From Mycobacterium sp. DL (GTDB lineage: Bacteria > Actinomycetota > Actinomycetes > Mycobacteriales > Mycobacteriaceae): a stretch of DNA of 64,000 nt. This document shows positions 7,583 to 15,822 of this stretch, one piece after another. The notes under the pieces are model-generated. The model was not told where the DNA came from, made no database searches, and worked only from the letters and a program-made list of their open reading frames with translations. Where the stretch lies: the NCBI RefSeq assembly GCF_039729195.1, contig NZ_CP155796.1:5022001-5086000 (forward strand), in the 5' to 3' direction. The stretch's first letter is position 1. Every line of letters begins with the position of its first letter. A program made the translations under genes and the position numbers.

Positions 7583-8077
7583 TCAGCGCGGAGTGAGTCG
7601 GAAGATGGGAATCTGCCGGCCGGCGGGCGCGGTTTTGTCGCGGTAGTCGGAGTACCCGGCGTACACGTTCTCCGCGAGCGCGTAGAGCCTCGTGTACTCG
7701 TCGGGGTCGGTGACCTGTGAAGCCGAGAAGCTCTCTCCGCCGAAGTCGCAGTCCGGATTGGCCTTCAGATTGTGATACCACTGCGGATGCTTGCTGCCCC
7801 CGTAGTTCGAGGCGAGCAGGATCACGTCGGACCCGTCGTGGAAGTACGTGAGCTGCACCGTGCGTGGTTTTCCCGACTTCGCGCCCGTGGTGGTGAGCGG
7901 GGCGTTGACGATCGGCCCCATGTTGACCCGTCCGTCGGTGAGGCGGAACAGATACGGGTCGGTGCGCCGGGCGATGTGCCGCGCGACGAACTGCCCGAAG
8001 CGCGAGCGCCCGAAACGAACACCCGACTGATACCGCGGGCCTCGCTTCTTGTGTGGATCGACATAGCGGAGTGGCAC
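7583..8077 (-). CDS. Deazaflavin (F420)-dependent nitroreductase family protein
   Basis: This 164-residue protein has the core of the Ddn/DUF385 split-barrel family: APLTTTGAKSGKPRTVQL, then YFHDGSDVILLASNYGG and HPQWYHNLKANP. Members bind F420H2 and reduce quinones, nitroimidazoles or other xenobiotics, often near the membrane. The frame opens with GTG at 8077. It ends 85 bp from the start of the truncated nuclease gene on the same strand, and is otherwise a normal mycobacterial chromosomal gene. Its natural substrate cannot be read from the sequence. Confidence 0.9.
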   Translation of the reverse strand: MPLRYVDPHKKRGPRYQSGVRFGRSRFGQFVARHIARRTDPYLFRLTDGRVNMGPIVNAPLTTTGAKSGKPRTVQLTYFHDGSDVILLASNYGGSKHPQWYHNLKANPDCDFGGESFSASQVTDPDEYTRLYALAENVYAGYSDYRDKTAPAGRQIPIFRLTPR

Positions 8078-8111
8078 CTCGGAACCGTACCGCGCGGGCC
8101 TGCCGGCGAGA

Positions 8112-8465
8112 TCACTCAGCGTCGGCTGCGAGGGTCCTGTTGATCTCGGCTTGACGAATCAGGAAATCGCGCTCATCGAGCTTCTTGCGTCGCATCCAGC
8201 TCGTCACCTCGGAGTTGCACTTGCTGGTGTTGCAGGAACGGCAACTGGGGACGACGTTGTCGAGCGCGTACCGTCCGCCGCGCGAAATCGGGAGCACACA
8301 GTCCTTCTGCAGGGGCGTCCCAACCGCACCGCAGTACGCGCACCCACCCCAGGCCAATGTCAATGCGGCCCACTGGGAATCGGTGAGGTCATGCACCTTC
8401 AACGCCATCCGCCGCTTACGGCGACGCGCATATCTGACCGCGCGAGTCGGACTGCGGGATGGCAC
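8112..8465 (-). CDS. Small HNH endonuclease-like protein
   Basis: The 117-residue basic protein contains a CAYC zinc half-site, then DCVLPISRGGRYALDNVVP, and finally CRSCNTSKCNS. This is the HNH layout of small stand-alone nucleases, with PISRGG in place of the more common H-I-x-P-x-S-x-G-G start. It could cut DNA or be a domesticated or phage-related nuclease. The frame opens at GTG 8465, and an internal ATG at 8408 would remove a very basic leader. It lies 34 bp upstream of the nitroreductase gene on the same strand. Confidence 0.75.
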   Translation of the reverse strand: MPSRSPTRAVRYARRRKRRMALKVHDLTDSQWAALTLAWGGCAYCGAVGTPLQKDCVLPISRGGRYALDNVVPSCRSCNTSKCNSEVTSWMRRKKLDERDFLIRQAEINRTLAADAE

Positions 8466-8574
8466 GGGCAGAGGCTACCGCCGAGCGTGCCCACATCCTC
8501 CGGTGGCGCGCCGGTGTCCGGACGACGTGCGCCGAACCGCAATCTCACCGTCCATCTGCGACCTACCATCAGGT

Positions 8575-8982
8575 ATGACTCGGCCCATGCTCGCTTGCGC
8601 GGTGACCCTCGCCGCTGTGTTCACCGGGGTGCCGGGTGCGCCCCTGGCTCACGCCGGCCCGCCGCCGCCGTGCTCGTTCACGCTCACCGCGCCGCAGGTC
8701 GTGCAGGTCGCCGGCGTCGCCACGGTCACGGCGACGCTGTCACCGGCTGAGTGCGGGCCACCGGCAGAGCCCGCCACCAGCGTGGCCTGTCTGCAGATGC
8801 AGGGTGGTGACGGGGTCCCGCGCTGCTACCCGAGCGACGCCTCCGGGACCGCGCAGGTTTTCCTCGACCTCTACGTCGCCGGTGCCACCTATGTGGCGAC
8901 GGGCAGAGGCTGCGGCGCCTGGATCGGACAGCCACCGGCGCCGGACTGCCAACCGATGGGGCCCTTTTCCGCGACGTTATGA
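8575..8982 (+). CDS. Small secreted cysteine-containing protein
   Basis: The 135-residue protein starts with a clear signal peptide (MLACAVTLAAVFTG..., cleavage after AHA at about residue 24) and a mature domain with about seven cysteines, which suggests disulfides in an extracellular fold. I do not recognise a family. A -10-like TACCAT at 8564-8569 lies 5 bp before the ATG, consistent with a leaderless transcript. The stop codon overlaps the end of the convergent methyltransferase gene by 6 bp. Confidence 0.7.
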   Translation: MTRPMLACAVTLAAVFTGVPGAPLAHAGPPPPCSFTLTAPQVVQVAGVATVTATLSPAECGPPAEPATSVACLQMQGGDGVPRCYPSDASGTAQVFLDLYVAGATYVATGRGCGAWIGQPPAPDCQPMGPFSATL

Positions 8983-9738
8983 CCGGCGCAGAATGGCTCT
9001 CAACTGGTAGAAGGCGAGCAGGCCCGCGCGGCCTGCGACGTCGGCATAGCGATCGACCACCTCGTCGACGAACGTCGCCGCCAGATCGGTTCCCAGTCGG
9101 GACGTCCAATCGCCGAAGCCCACGGCGCACCATTGCGCGAAGGCGTCGCGCGAGCCGAAATCCCACGACTGGTCGACCACTGCGCTCTCGAGAACGTCCA
9201 GCCCCTCAGCGTTCGTGATGGCGGCGAACGACTCCGGCAGCGGATGAACGAAGGGCGCGACGAAGCCGGCGAATCCTTCGGCCCACCGGGCATCCCGGGA
9301 CACGTCCATCGCGACGTCTTCGACGCTGGGACGCGAGCCGCCGCAGACGAACGTCACCAGAGCCCGGCCGCCGGGGCGCAACGCCGAGGCGATGCACCGA
9401 TAGGCCCGGTGCTGATCGCGGACCCAGTGCAGCGCATTGAACGATGTCACGACGTCGAACTCGGCGTCGTAGGTCAGCGTGGTCACCTCGCCGAGCTGGA
9501 AGGTGGCCGACGTCGCACGGCGTTGGGCGGCCTCGATCATCCGCGGGCTCGGGTCGATGCCCACGATCATGCCGCGGGGGAGTCGGTCGGCGATCTGCGC
9601 GGTGACATATCCGTCGCCGCAGCCGATGTCGAGGACGCGCTCGCCGCCGTCGAGTGTGAGCAGTGACAGCGATTCGGCAGCCATCTCCCGCTGCAGTTCG
9701 CTCACCACGCCGTACTGAGCGCCATCCCAATCCGCCAC
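8977..9738 (-). CDS. SAM-dependent methyltransferase (class I)
   Basis: The 253-residue protein has the Rossmann-fold SAM motifs: VLDIGCGDGYVT (motif I), GIDPSPRMIEAA at the end of strand 2, and DVVTSFNALHWV (motif IV), as in trans-aconitate or malonyl-ACP methyltransferase-like enzymes. I chose the GTG at 9738 (VADWDGAQYG) because a longer upstream extension is proline- and arginine-rich and looks non-coding. The substrate is unknown. Convergent with the secreted protein gene. Confidence 0.85.
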   Translation of the reverse strand: MADWDGAQYGVVSELQREMAAESLSLLTLDGGERVLDIGCGDGYVTAQIADRLPRGMIVGIDPSPRMIEAAQRRATSATFQLGEVTTLTYDAEFDVVTSFNALHWVRDQHRAYRCIASALRPGGRALVTFVCGGSRPSVEDVAMDVSRDARWAEGFAGFVAPFVHPLPESFAAITNAEGLDVLESAVVDQSWDFGSRDAFAQWCAVGFGDWTSRLGTDLAATFVDEVVDRYADVAGRAGLLAFYQLRAILRRS

Positions 9739-9793
9739 ACCATCATCTTCACCCGGACGCGGTGAAACCGGAAGGTGCGCGGGGCGCCGCTGA

Positions 9794-10372
9794 TCAACCC
9801 GCGCGGTACTCCACGACCGCATCACGGCTCAACAGGTCTTCACCCGCGATGACCACCAACTCGGTCGCAGAAAGCCGGTAGGTGGTGTTGTCGTTGCGCG
9901 CCTCGAAGCCCGTCGGTATCACGCGGACATCGTCCAACTGCAGAGATGCCCCGTCTTGCAGTCGCATTCCCGAGTACTCGTAGGCTCCGTCGGCCCCACG
10001 GCAGACCACCATCGCCGACCGTTCCGTGCGCGCGATCGCGACGGCCTCCTGGAGAGGGTCGCAGCGCGCGCTGGTGTCGACGAAGCCGCGATCGTCGATG
10101 GCGAGCACGGCGGGTTCCGGTTCCGGCTGCGGCTGCGGCGCGACCGTGGTGGTGGGCATCACCGGTGCGGCCACCCACGGGGACGCGGTATTCGGTTGAG
10201 CCGGAATGGATTGCATCTGCGCAGGTTCGTCGTCGGGGGAGTTCAGCATGGTGTAGACGAGGGCAAGCGTTGCGATCGACGCCACCACGATGGAGATCGC
10301 CGACGCCTTCGCGCTGAGGAGGCCGCGTGACGGAGCGTCGGGAGTGGGAGCGGGCTCGGTCGCTGTGGGCAT
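9794..10372 (-). CDS. Single-pass membrane protein with extracytoplasmic domain
   Basis: The 192-residue product has a short proline-rich cytosolic start, one membrane helix at about residues 24-46 (ISIVVASIATLALVYTML) and an acidic, proline-rich linker before a C-terminal domain of about 105 residues with two cysteines. The ATG at 10372 was preferred over an upstream start at 10423. I do not recognise the domain. It may be a cell-wall or secreted-domain protein tethered to the membrane. Confidence 0.65.
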   Translation of the reverse strand: MPTATEPAPTPDAPSRGLLSAKASAISIVVASIATLALVYTMLNSPDDEPAQMQSIPAQPNTASPWVAAPVMPTTTVAPQPQPEPEPAVLAIDDRGFVDTSARCDPLQEAVAIARTERSAMVVCRGADGAYEYSGMRLQDGASLQLDDVRVIPTGFEARNDNTTYRLSATELVVIAGEDLLSRDAVVEYRAG

Positions 10373-10491
10373 GCCTGCGCTCCCTTGTTGCGTTCGCCGA
10401 AAGAGTTCTCTGTCGAACAGCAAACCACCTGAGCCTCGAGCGCTGCGCCATCTCGGTCGGCGTTTCGCCCACTGAGATGGCGGACGCAGAC

Positions 10492-11184
10492 TCAGGGGAG
10501 GACCGAGATCTCGTTACCGAGTCGGTACCCGGCCCTCAGCGGCAAGCTATCTCCGCTCCAGAATGAGCCTGGATCAAACCAATTGGAGTGTTTCTCGGTC
10601 TCGAGCAGGCCCATCTCCTCGTAGGTGATGGCGACCGTCTCGGCGCAGTAGGCGGTTTGAAACCCGGCGCTGAACTTTTCGGCCTTCCGCCGTTCCACGG
10701 ACTGACGAACCTTTCTGTGCAGGAACGGGATTCCACGGGTGAAGTCGGCGGTGTTGGGAAGCCGACCACGCATCCAGCGGCCGGTCAGTCGCGCTGTCGT
10801 CGGGAACGGCGTGCCGTCCATCCGGGCGATGACCTGCAGCATCCGGTCTTCCTGCTCACGGCTGGCATAGGGGGTGAGCTGACGCAGCCAGCAACGTTGG
10901 TCGTAGGTCTCGGTCCAACGCTCCACGGCCTGACGCAGATCGTTGAGCTGCACCCCACGATGATTGGTTCCTGTCCACATGTCGACCAGTTTGTCGCCGA
11001 GTTCGGCATGCCAGATCAGGGGCGGCAGGTCGTCGATCGCCACGGTCATCCCGACGTGGTTGACGGGGCTGTTCGTCATCGACTGGATGGCCCGATCCGG
11101 CCCGGAGTGCCCGCGGAACAACCAGATGTCGCCGGTGCGAGTCTCGTCGAGCGCGCGCTGCAGCGACACCGTGCTTGGATTCAC
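10492..11184 (-). CDS. Permuted papain-like (YiiX/NlpC-type) amidase family protein
   Basis: The 230-residue protein starts with TGDIWLFRGHSG and NHVGMTVAIDD, with the catalytic-type histidine in HVGM, while the probable catalytic cysteine lies in AYCAETVAITYEEMGLL near residue 190. Having histidine before cysteine is the circularly permuted NlpC/P60 order of YiiX-like and LRAT-like amidases or thioesterases. There is no signal peptide, so a cytosolic lipid or peptide substrate is more likely than the cell wall. The start is GTG at 11184, 26 bp from a divergent small membrane gene. Confidence 0.65.
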   Translation of the reverse strand: MNPSTVSLQRALDETRTGDIWLFRGHSGPDRAIQSMTNSPVNHVGMTVAIDDLPPLIWHAELGDKLVDMWTGTNHRGVQLNDLRQAVERWTETYDQRCWLRQLTPYASREQEDRMLQVIARMDGTPFPTTARLTGRWMRGRLPNTADFTRGIPFLHRKVRQSVERRKAEKFSAGFQTAYCAETVAITYEEMGLLETEKHSNWFDPGSFWSGDSLPLRAGYRLGNEISVLP

Positions 11185-11210
11185 GCCCAGAGTTTAGGCA
11201 GACTCGACGC

Positions 11211-11384
11211 ATGCGTGGAATCTGGAAGTGGGTCGGGCTGGCCAGCGTCGCCGGCGTCGTCGCGGGCGGGGTGCTGGTCGCACGCGATCAGCGGCGCCGC
11301 AATGCCTACACCCCCGACGACATCCGCGCCCGGCTGCATCAGCGGCTCGCCGAAGCAGAAGCCAAGGCCGACGAGGCCGATTAA
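11211..11384 (+). CDS. Small single-pass membrane protein
   Basis: This 57-residue protein has one membrane helix (WKWVGLASVAGVVAGGVLVA) followed by a basic, then heptad-like charged tail (DDIRARLHQRLAEAEAKADE) that could form a short coiled coil. Proteins of this form are common in mycobacteria but unnamed. The ATG at 11211 follows a 26-bp divergent intergenic space. The stop is immediately before the convergent DUF222 gene. Confidence 0.6.
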   Translation: MRGIWKWVGLASVAGVVAGGVLVARDQRRRNAYTPDDIRARLHQRLAEAEAKADEAD

Positions 11385-12695
11385 CTAGCTCGCTTTGTCA
11401 GTGGCGGGCGGTGGCTTGGGTTGGTAGGGGTGGTACCACTTCCATTGGGCGCGTTCGCCGGTCGGTCCGGGGTAGGGGTCCACTGCTGGTGGTGGTGTCG
11501 TCGGGGGTCGGGCCAACGAGCGGTTGTTCAGTGGTTGGCCCGTGTGGGCGGTGACGACGAGGCGGTCGGCGGGTCCGGTGATGGTGATCAGCCCGCGGTG
11601 ATGGGCGCGGTGGTGGTACGGGCAGACCAGCGCCAGGTTGCACAGTTCGGTGAGGCCGCCGTCCTCCCAGTGCCGTAAGTGGTGGGCATGTAGTCCTCGG
11701 GTTGCGCCGCACCCGGGGACCACACAGCAGCGGTCGCGGTGTTCCAACGCCCGACGCAGCCGCCGGTTGACTGTCCGGGTGGCCCGTCCGGCGCCGATCA
11801 CCTGGCCGTGGCGCTCGAACCACACCTCGCAGGTCGCGTCGCACAGCAGGTACTGCCGTTCAGCGTCGGACAGCAGCGGCCCCAGGTGCAGAGAGGCGAC
11901 GTGGGAGTCGGCGTCGACGTGGATCACCGCGGTGGTGCGTTGTCCGTGTGGGCGCCGGGCGGCCTCGGTGTCCCAGCCGGCCTCGACCACACTCATGAAC
12001 GCATCAATCGTGCTCGGGAACGGCGGCGCCTGCTCACTGGTCCGCTCACCGTCTGGGGCGTGGTGGTGTTTCCAGTCGGCGACCAACCCGTCGAGGTGCG
12101 AGGCCAGGGCGGCGTCGACGGTGGCGGCTTCGGCGTGGGGGAGCCGGATCCGGTAGGTGGTGTGGGTGTGGTCGCTGGTTTTGGCGATCGTGCGTTCGGG
12201 TTCGGGTGGGGGCTGCGGTTCGGGCTCAGAATCGAACTCAGATTCGGGTTCGGGTTGGGGTTCGGGTTGGGGTCGGGGTTCGGCCCGCAGCGCGATCCGC
12301 AGTTGGGAGACCGTGGCGCTCTCGGTCAGCAGCGCGTAGTGCTCATCGGAGCCGTCAGCGGCGCGTTCGGCGATGACACCGACCTGATCGAGGGAGAACC
12401 GGCCCTCGCGGAGCGCGTCGAGGCAGCGTGGGAAGGTTTCGACGCGTTCGGCGACGGTGACCAGGGTTTCGGCGTTGTGCGGGGAGGTGCCCAGTTTCCA
12501 GGCCACCAGCGCGGCCACCGTCTTGGCGCCGGTCGTCGACCATAAGCCGTCGCGGTCGATCTCGGCGACGATATCGACGATGCGCCCGTCGATCGCATTC
12601 CGCTGACCCGCCAGCTCAGACAACTCGTCGAACAGCACCTCCAGCCGCGCCCCCCGGGGCGGGCTGGGGATGAAACACGGTGCAGCCGAGGACAT
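11385..12695 (-). CDS. DUF222 / HNH endonuclease domain protein (13E12-like)
   Basis: The 436-residue protein has an N-terminal DUF222 domain (about 15-330) and a C-terminal HNH nuclease domain: CVVPGCGATRGLHAHHL, then ELCNLALVCPYHHRAHH. This architecture is that of the M. tuberculosis 13E12 repeat family, which is multicopy and variable in mycobacteria. In the middle is a low-complexity stretch of Pro, Glu and Gln repeats (about residues 140-168). A proline-rich tail follows the HNH domain. The function is unproven; homing or a mobile-element role has been suggested. It lies next to the IS110 element. Confidence 0.88.
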   Translation of the reverse strand: MSSAAPCFIPSPPRGARLEVLFDELSELAGQRNAIDGRIVDIVAEIDRDGLWSTTGAKTVAALVAWKLGTSPHNAETLVTVAERVETFPRCLDALREGRFSLDQVGVIAERAADGSDEHYALLTESATVSQLRIALRAEPRPQPEPQPEPESEFDSEPEPQPPPEPERTIAKTSDHTHTTYRIRLPHAEAATVDAALASHLDGLVADWKHHHAPDGERTSEQAPPFPSTIDAFMSVVEAGWDTEAARRPHGQRTTAVIHVDADSHVASLHLGPLLSDAERQYLLCDATCEVWFERHGQVIGAGRATRTVNRRLRRALEHRDRCCVVPGCGATRGLHAHHLRHWEDGGLTELCNLALVCPYHHRAHHRGLITITGPADRLVVTAHTGQPLNNRSLARPPTTPPPAVDPYPGPTGERAQWKWYHPYQPKPPPATDKAS

Positions 12696-12714
12696 GACAC
12701 CATCATCACAGACA

Positions 12715-12955
12715 GGTCCGACATTTAGCCTTGGTGTGAGTCCACGGGCAGGTCCGAGGGTCCGACCGGGACACTTGGTGATCCCTGAGATTTGAGCGGC
12801 CTCCCGTGGACTTCGGTGTCTGGTCGTGCGGTGTCCTTGTTCGGGAACTTGGAGCCACCCGTGGGTGTGGATTCCTGCTTAGAGAATGTCTGGGCCGTGG
12901 CCGCGGCGGTCAGTCACCTGAGGATCTGAAAATGTTAGGGCAGGAGGGTTTTGCA
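12715..12955 (+). ncRNA. Candidate bridge-RNA region of the IS110 element
   Basis: IS110-group elements carry a structured guide (bridge) RNA in the non-coding region before the recombinase gene. This 240-bp stretch has no credible gene and contains a perfect 10-bp inverted repeat, AGTCCACGGG (12739-12748) with CCCGTGGACT (12803-12812), a second hairpin around 12855-12870, and three copies of GGTCCGA (12715-12721, 12751-12757, 12759-12765). The assignment rests on position and dyad symmetry only; loops and target match were not tested. Confidence 0.3.
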
Positions 12956-13205
12956 GTGGCATTGACGTTGGGAATCGACGTCGCGGTTCGGGCTGCGCAC
13001 CAGGCGACCTTGGCCCGTGACGGGAAAACGGTGTGGCGGGGCCGCAAGTTCTTGACCCGCCCTGACGATCTGGAGCGGGTGTGGGCCGATGTGGGTGTCG
13101 AGGATCCGGCTGAGCTGACGGTGGTACTCGAGCCGACCAGAAACGCCTGGATCGTGGTTGCCGAGTGGTTTCGCCGGCGCGGCGCGAAGGTGGTGATGGT
13201 GCCGA
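12956..13205 (+). pseudogene. IS110-family transposase, 5' part (split by IS256 element)
   Basis: Starting at GTG 12956 behind a strong AGGAGGG site (12942-12948), this is the N-terminal part of a DEDD recombinase: GIDVAVRAAHQATL holds the first catalytic aspartate and VVLEPTRNAW the glutamate. The frame runs into the IS256-family element at 13206 and stops at 13241-13243. The rest continues in the same frame at 14616. Joined through one copy of the 8-bp duplication, the original gene would encode about 467 residues, so the element looks otherwise intact. Confidence 0.88.
13198..13205. repeat. Target-site duplication, left copy (GGTGCCGA)
   Basis: GGTGCCGA ends the left part of the IS110 gene, directly before the first base of the IS256-family element. 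An identical copy lies at 14608-14615. Eight to nine bp is the normal duplication size for IS256-family transposition. Confidence 0.9.
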
Positions 13206-14607
13206 GGGCGTGTCTCATTGACTGTGTAAGGGGTTGGGCCTGAATGGTGGTCAGGCATGCTGACTGCCGGACAGGAGTGAATTGCTTTGTCTCGATCCGA
13301 CTCAACTCGTGATGATGCTGCGCAGCGGTTGGCGCAGATGTTTCCGCCGGCAGCTGTGGATGCGTTGCTCGCCGACGCGGAAGCCTCTGGAACCCCCATC
13401 GATGGCCCGGAGGGGCTGTTGGCGCAGATGACCAAGGCCGTGCTCGAACGTGCATTGGACGTCGAGATCGCCGATCACCTGGGCTATGAACATGGCGATC
13501 CGGCCGGTAAGGGCTCAGGCAACTCCCGCAATGGCCACGGCCGTAAGACGGTGCTGACCACCGCCGGACCGGTCGATCTCGAGGTCCCCCGCGACCGCAA
13601 CGGCAGCTTCACCCCGGCGATCGTCCCGAAGCGCCAACGGCGCCTGGGGCAGGTCGAGGACATGATCCTGTCGCTCTACGCCCGCGGGATGTCGACCCGT
13701 GACATCACCGAGCACCTCGGCGAGGTCTACGGCGCCAGCGTGTCGGCGGCCACGATTTCGCGGGTGACCGATGTCGTGACCGACGAGATCGCGGCTTGGC
13801 AGTCCCGTCCGGTCGATCCGGTGTATCCGATCCTCTACATCGACGCGATCCGGATCAAGATCCGCGACGGCGGCGTAGTCGCCAACAAGGCCGCCCACGT
13901 CGTGATCGGCGTCGATGTCGACGGGATCAAGCAGGTCCTGGGGATCTGGATCCAGCAGACCGAAGGGGCGAAGTTCTGGCACGGCGTGCTCACCGAGCTG
14001 CGCAACCGGGGCTGTCGCGACGCGTTGTTCGTCTGCTGCGACGGGCTGACCGGGCTGCCGGAATCGATCGCCGCGGTCTGGCCGGCGGCCATCATTCAGA
14101 CCTGTGTGGTGCATCTGCTGCGAGCGTCGATGCGCTATGCCTCCTACGCCGACCGCAAGAAAATGGCTGCCGCGCTGCGCCCGATCTACACCGCTTCCAC
14201 CGAGGAGGCCGCCGCCCTGGCGCTCGAGGAGTTCCGCGCCGAGTGGAAAACCAAGTCACCCGGGGCGGTGGCGGTCTGGGACCGGGCCTGGGCGGAGTTC
14301 GTGCCGTTCCTGGCGTTCCCGGTCGAGATCCGCAAGATCATCTACACCACCAACGCCATCGAGTCGCTGAACTACCAACTGCGCAAGGTCACCAAAGCAC
14401 GCGGCTCGTTCCCCTCTGACGCCGCAGCGATGAAATTGCTTTATCTAGCCATCCGCAACATCAACCAGAAACGAGGAAACCAAGGACAAGGAACTCACAA
14501 CTGGACTCAGGCCCTAAACACCTTCGCCATCCAATTCCCCGAACGACTACCCCTATAACCCGAACATCAACGGCCACAGCACCTTACACAGTTATCTTGA
14601 CAAGCCC
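13206..14607 (+). mobile_element. Complete IS256-family insertion sequence (1402 bp)
   Basis: The element starts GGGCGTGTC at 13206 and ends GACAAGCCC at 14607. The two 26-bp ends are imperfect inverted repeats matching at about 20 positions, with the inner nine bases (TGTGTAAGG) identical. The flanking 8-bp sequence GGTGCCGA is exactly duplicated (13198-13205 and 14608-14615). The size, one long transposase gene and the duplication length all fit the IS256 family. The exact duplication means the insertion is recent or at least undegraded. Confidence 0.93.
13287..14558 (+). CDS. IS256-family transposase (mutator type)
   Basis: The 423-residue protein is a full-length mutator-type transposase. 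It has the early VEIADHLGYEHGD block, the VPRDRNGSF and GMSTRDI blocks, and the DDE residues in LYIDAI, CCDGLTGLPESI and the C-terminal TTNAIESLNYQLRK. The start is TTG at 13287 behind AGGAG at 13272-13276. No frameshift or stop interrupts it, so the enzyme is probably active. It lies within ends at 13206 and 14607. Confidence 0.93.
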   Translation: MSRSDSTRDDAAQRLAQMFPPAAVDALLADAEASGTPIDGPEGLLAQMTKAVLERALDVEIADHLGYEHGDPAGKGSGNSRNGHGRKTVLTTAGPVDLEVPRDRNGSFTPAIVPKRQRRLGQVEDMILSLYARGMSTRDITEHLGEVYGASVSAATISRVTDVVTDEIAAWQSRPVDPVYPILYIDAIRIKIRDGGVVANKAAHVVIGVDVDGIKQVLGIWIQQTEGAKFWHGVLTELRNRGCRDALFVCCDGLTGLPESIAAVWPAAIIQTCVVHLLRASMRYASYADRKKMAAALRPIYTASTEEAAALALEEFRAEWKTKSPGAVAVWDRAWAEFVPFLAFPVEIRKIIYTTNAIESLNYQLRKVTKARGSFPSDAAAMKLLYLAIRNINQKRGNQGQGTHNWTQALNTFAIQFPERLPL

Positions 14608-14615
14608 GGTGCCGA
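14608..14615. repeat. Target-site duplication, right copy (GGTGCCGA)
   Basis: This is the second exact copy of the 8 bp found at 13198-13205. It directly follows the last base of the IS256-family element, and the IS110 reading frame resumes through it. Confidence 0.9.
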
Positions 14616-15769
14616 CCACGCAATCGGCGGACCTGCGCAAGTACTACTCCAAGCACGCAAAGAACGACCGAATCGACTCCGAGCTTTTGGCCCGGCTGCC
14701 GCTACTGCACCCGGAAGGATTGCGTCCCTACACCGGACAAGGCCCAGCTGACCCGTTGCGGCGGCTGACGAAGCAGCGTTCCACGATGGTCAAGCGCCGC
14801 ACCGCGGTCTATGCCCGCCTCGACGCCCTCATCGAGCTACTGGGACCAGCCTGGTACGCGGTACTGGGCTCGAACTACGGCAACGCCGCGCTGCAGTTTC
14901 TGGCGCACTACGCCGATCCGCACGCCGTCATCCGGCTTGGCCAGGCCCGGCTGACCAGGTTCCTCATCGCCCGCTCGCGTGGCAATTGGCGTGAGGACCA
15001 TGCCGCCGGACTGATCGCCGCGGCCAAGGAAACCCTCGCCCTGTGGAATGTTGACGGCACCGATGGAATGAACTTCGCCGAACTGGCTGCTGACATCGCC
15101 CACGAGGCCGAACAAGCGCTGTTCTTGACCGGCCAGATCAAAGAGATCGACGAACGGATCGCCAACCTCTACACCGACGCCGACCCGCAGGGCATCGTCG
15201 CGTCCGCACCCGGGGTCGGAGCCACCATCAGCGCGGTCATCGCCGGCCGGATCGGCGACCCACACCGGTTCACCTCCCTCGCGGCGATCCGCGCCTACTC
15301 CGGGCTGGTCCCGAAAGTCAGCCAATCTGGAGTGGTCAAGTCCGAGTCGTCGATCACCAAGGCTGGCGACCCGCTGCTACGCGAAATGCTTTACACCGCA
15401 GCCGATCAGGCACGCAAAACCGATCCCCAGTTCGCCGCGAAGTACCACCGCCTGATGGCCGGAGACCGTCACCACGACTCAGCGATCTGCCACCTCGCCA
15501 CCATGCTGATCACCCGCATCGCCACCTGCATGCGCAACGACACGCCTTACCAGCTGCGCGATGTCGACGGCACCGCGATCACCGAATCCGAAGGCCGCGC
15601 CATCGTCAAAGAGCGCTACCAACTCGATCCGCGCCGACGCGACCACGTCCGCCACAAACTCATGCGCGACCGACGCAAAAAGGCGGGCCAGGAGTCACAG
15701 GAGTCGCCAGGCGCTCCAACATCCCAGCCCGCTACACACAAGCCTACGACGAGTCCTCAAGTAGCTTGA
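14616..15769 (+). pseudogene. IS110-family transposase, 3' part
   Basis: This part continues the recombinase begun at 12956, in the same frame. It holds the last two acidic catalytic residues in KNDRIDSELLARL, a coiled-coil middle section, and the C-terminal transposase-20 domain with GIVASAPGVGATISAV and AYSGLVPKVSQSG, where the conserved serine of IS110 recombinases lies. Nothing suggests decay other than the inserted IS256 element. A TTG at 14597 could start an isolated fragment, but that would lack half of the catalytic residues. Confidence 0.88.
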
Positions 15770-15822
15770 CTCCAGTTAGGAACTCAAGTCCGGTTCGTCA
15801 AGCCGCACTGGCGCGATCGCGG

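Larger units (their letters stand above)
12715..15800 (+). mobile_element. IS110-family insertion sequence, interrupted (limits approximate)
   Basis: The element is defined by its recombinase gene in two parts (12956-13205 and 14616-15769) around a nested IS256-family element. IS110-family elements lack terminal inverted repeats, so the outer ends cannot be placed precisely. The left limit must lie between the DUF222 start at 12695 and 12955. The right limit must lie between 15769 and the cyclase stop at 15823. Confidence 0.7.
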
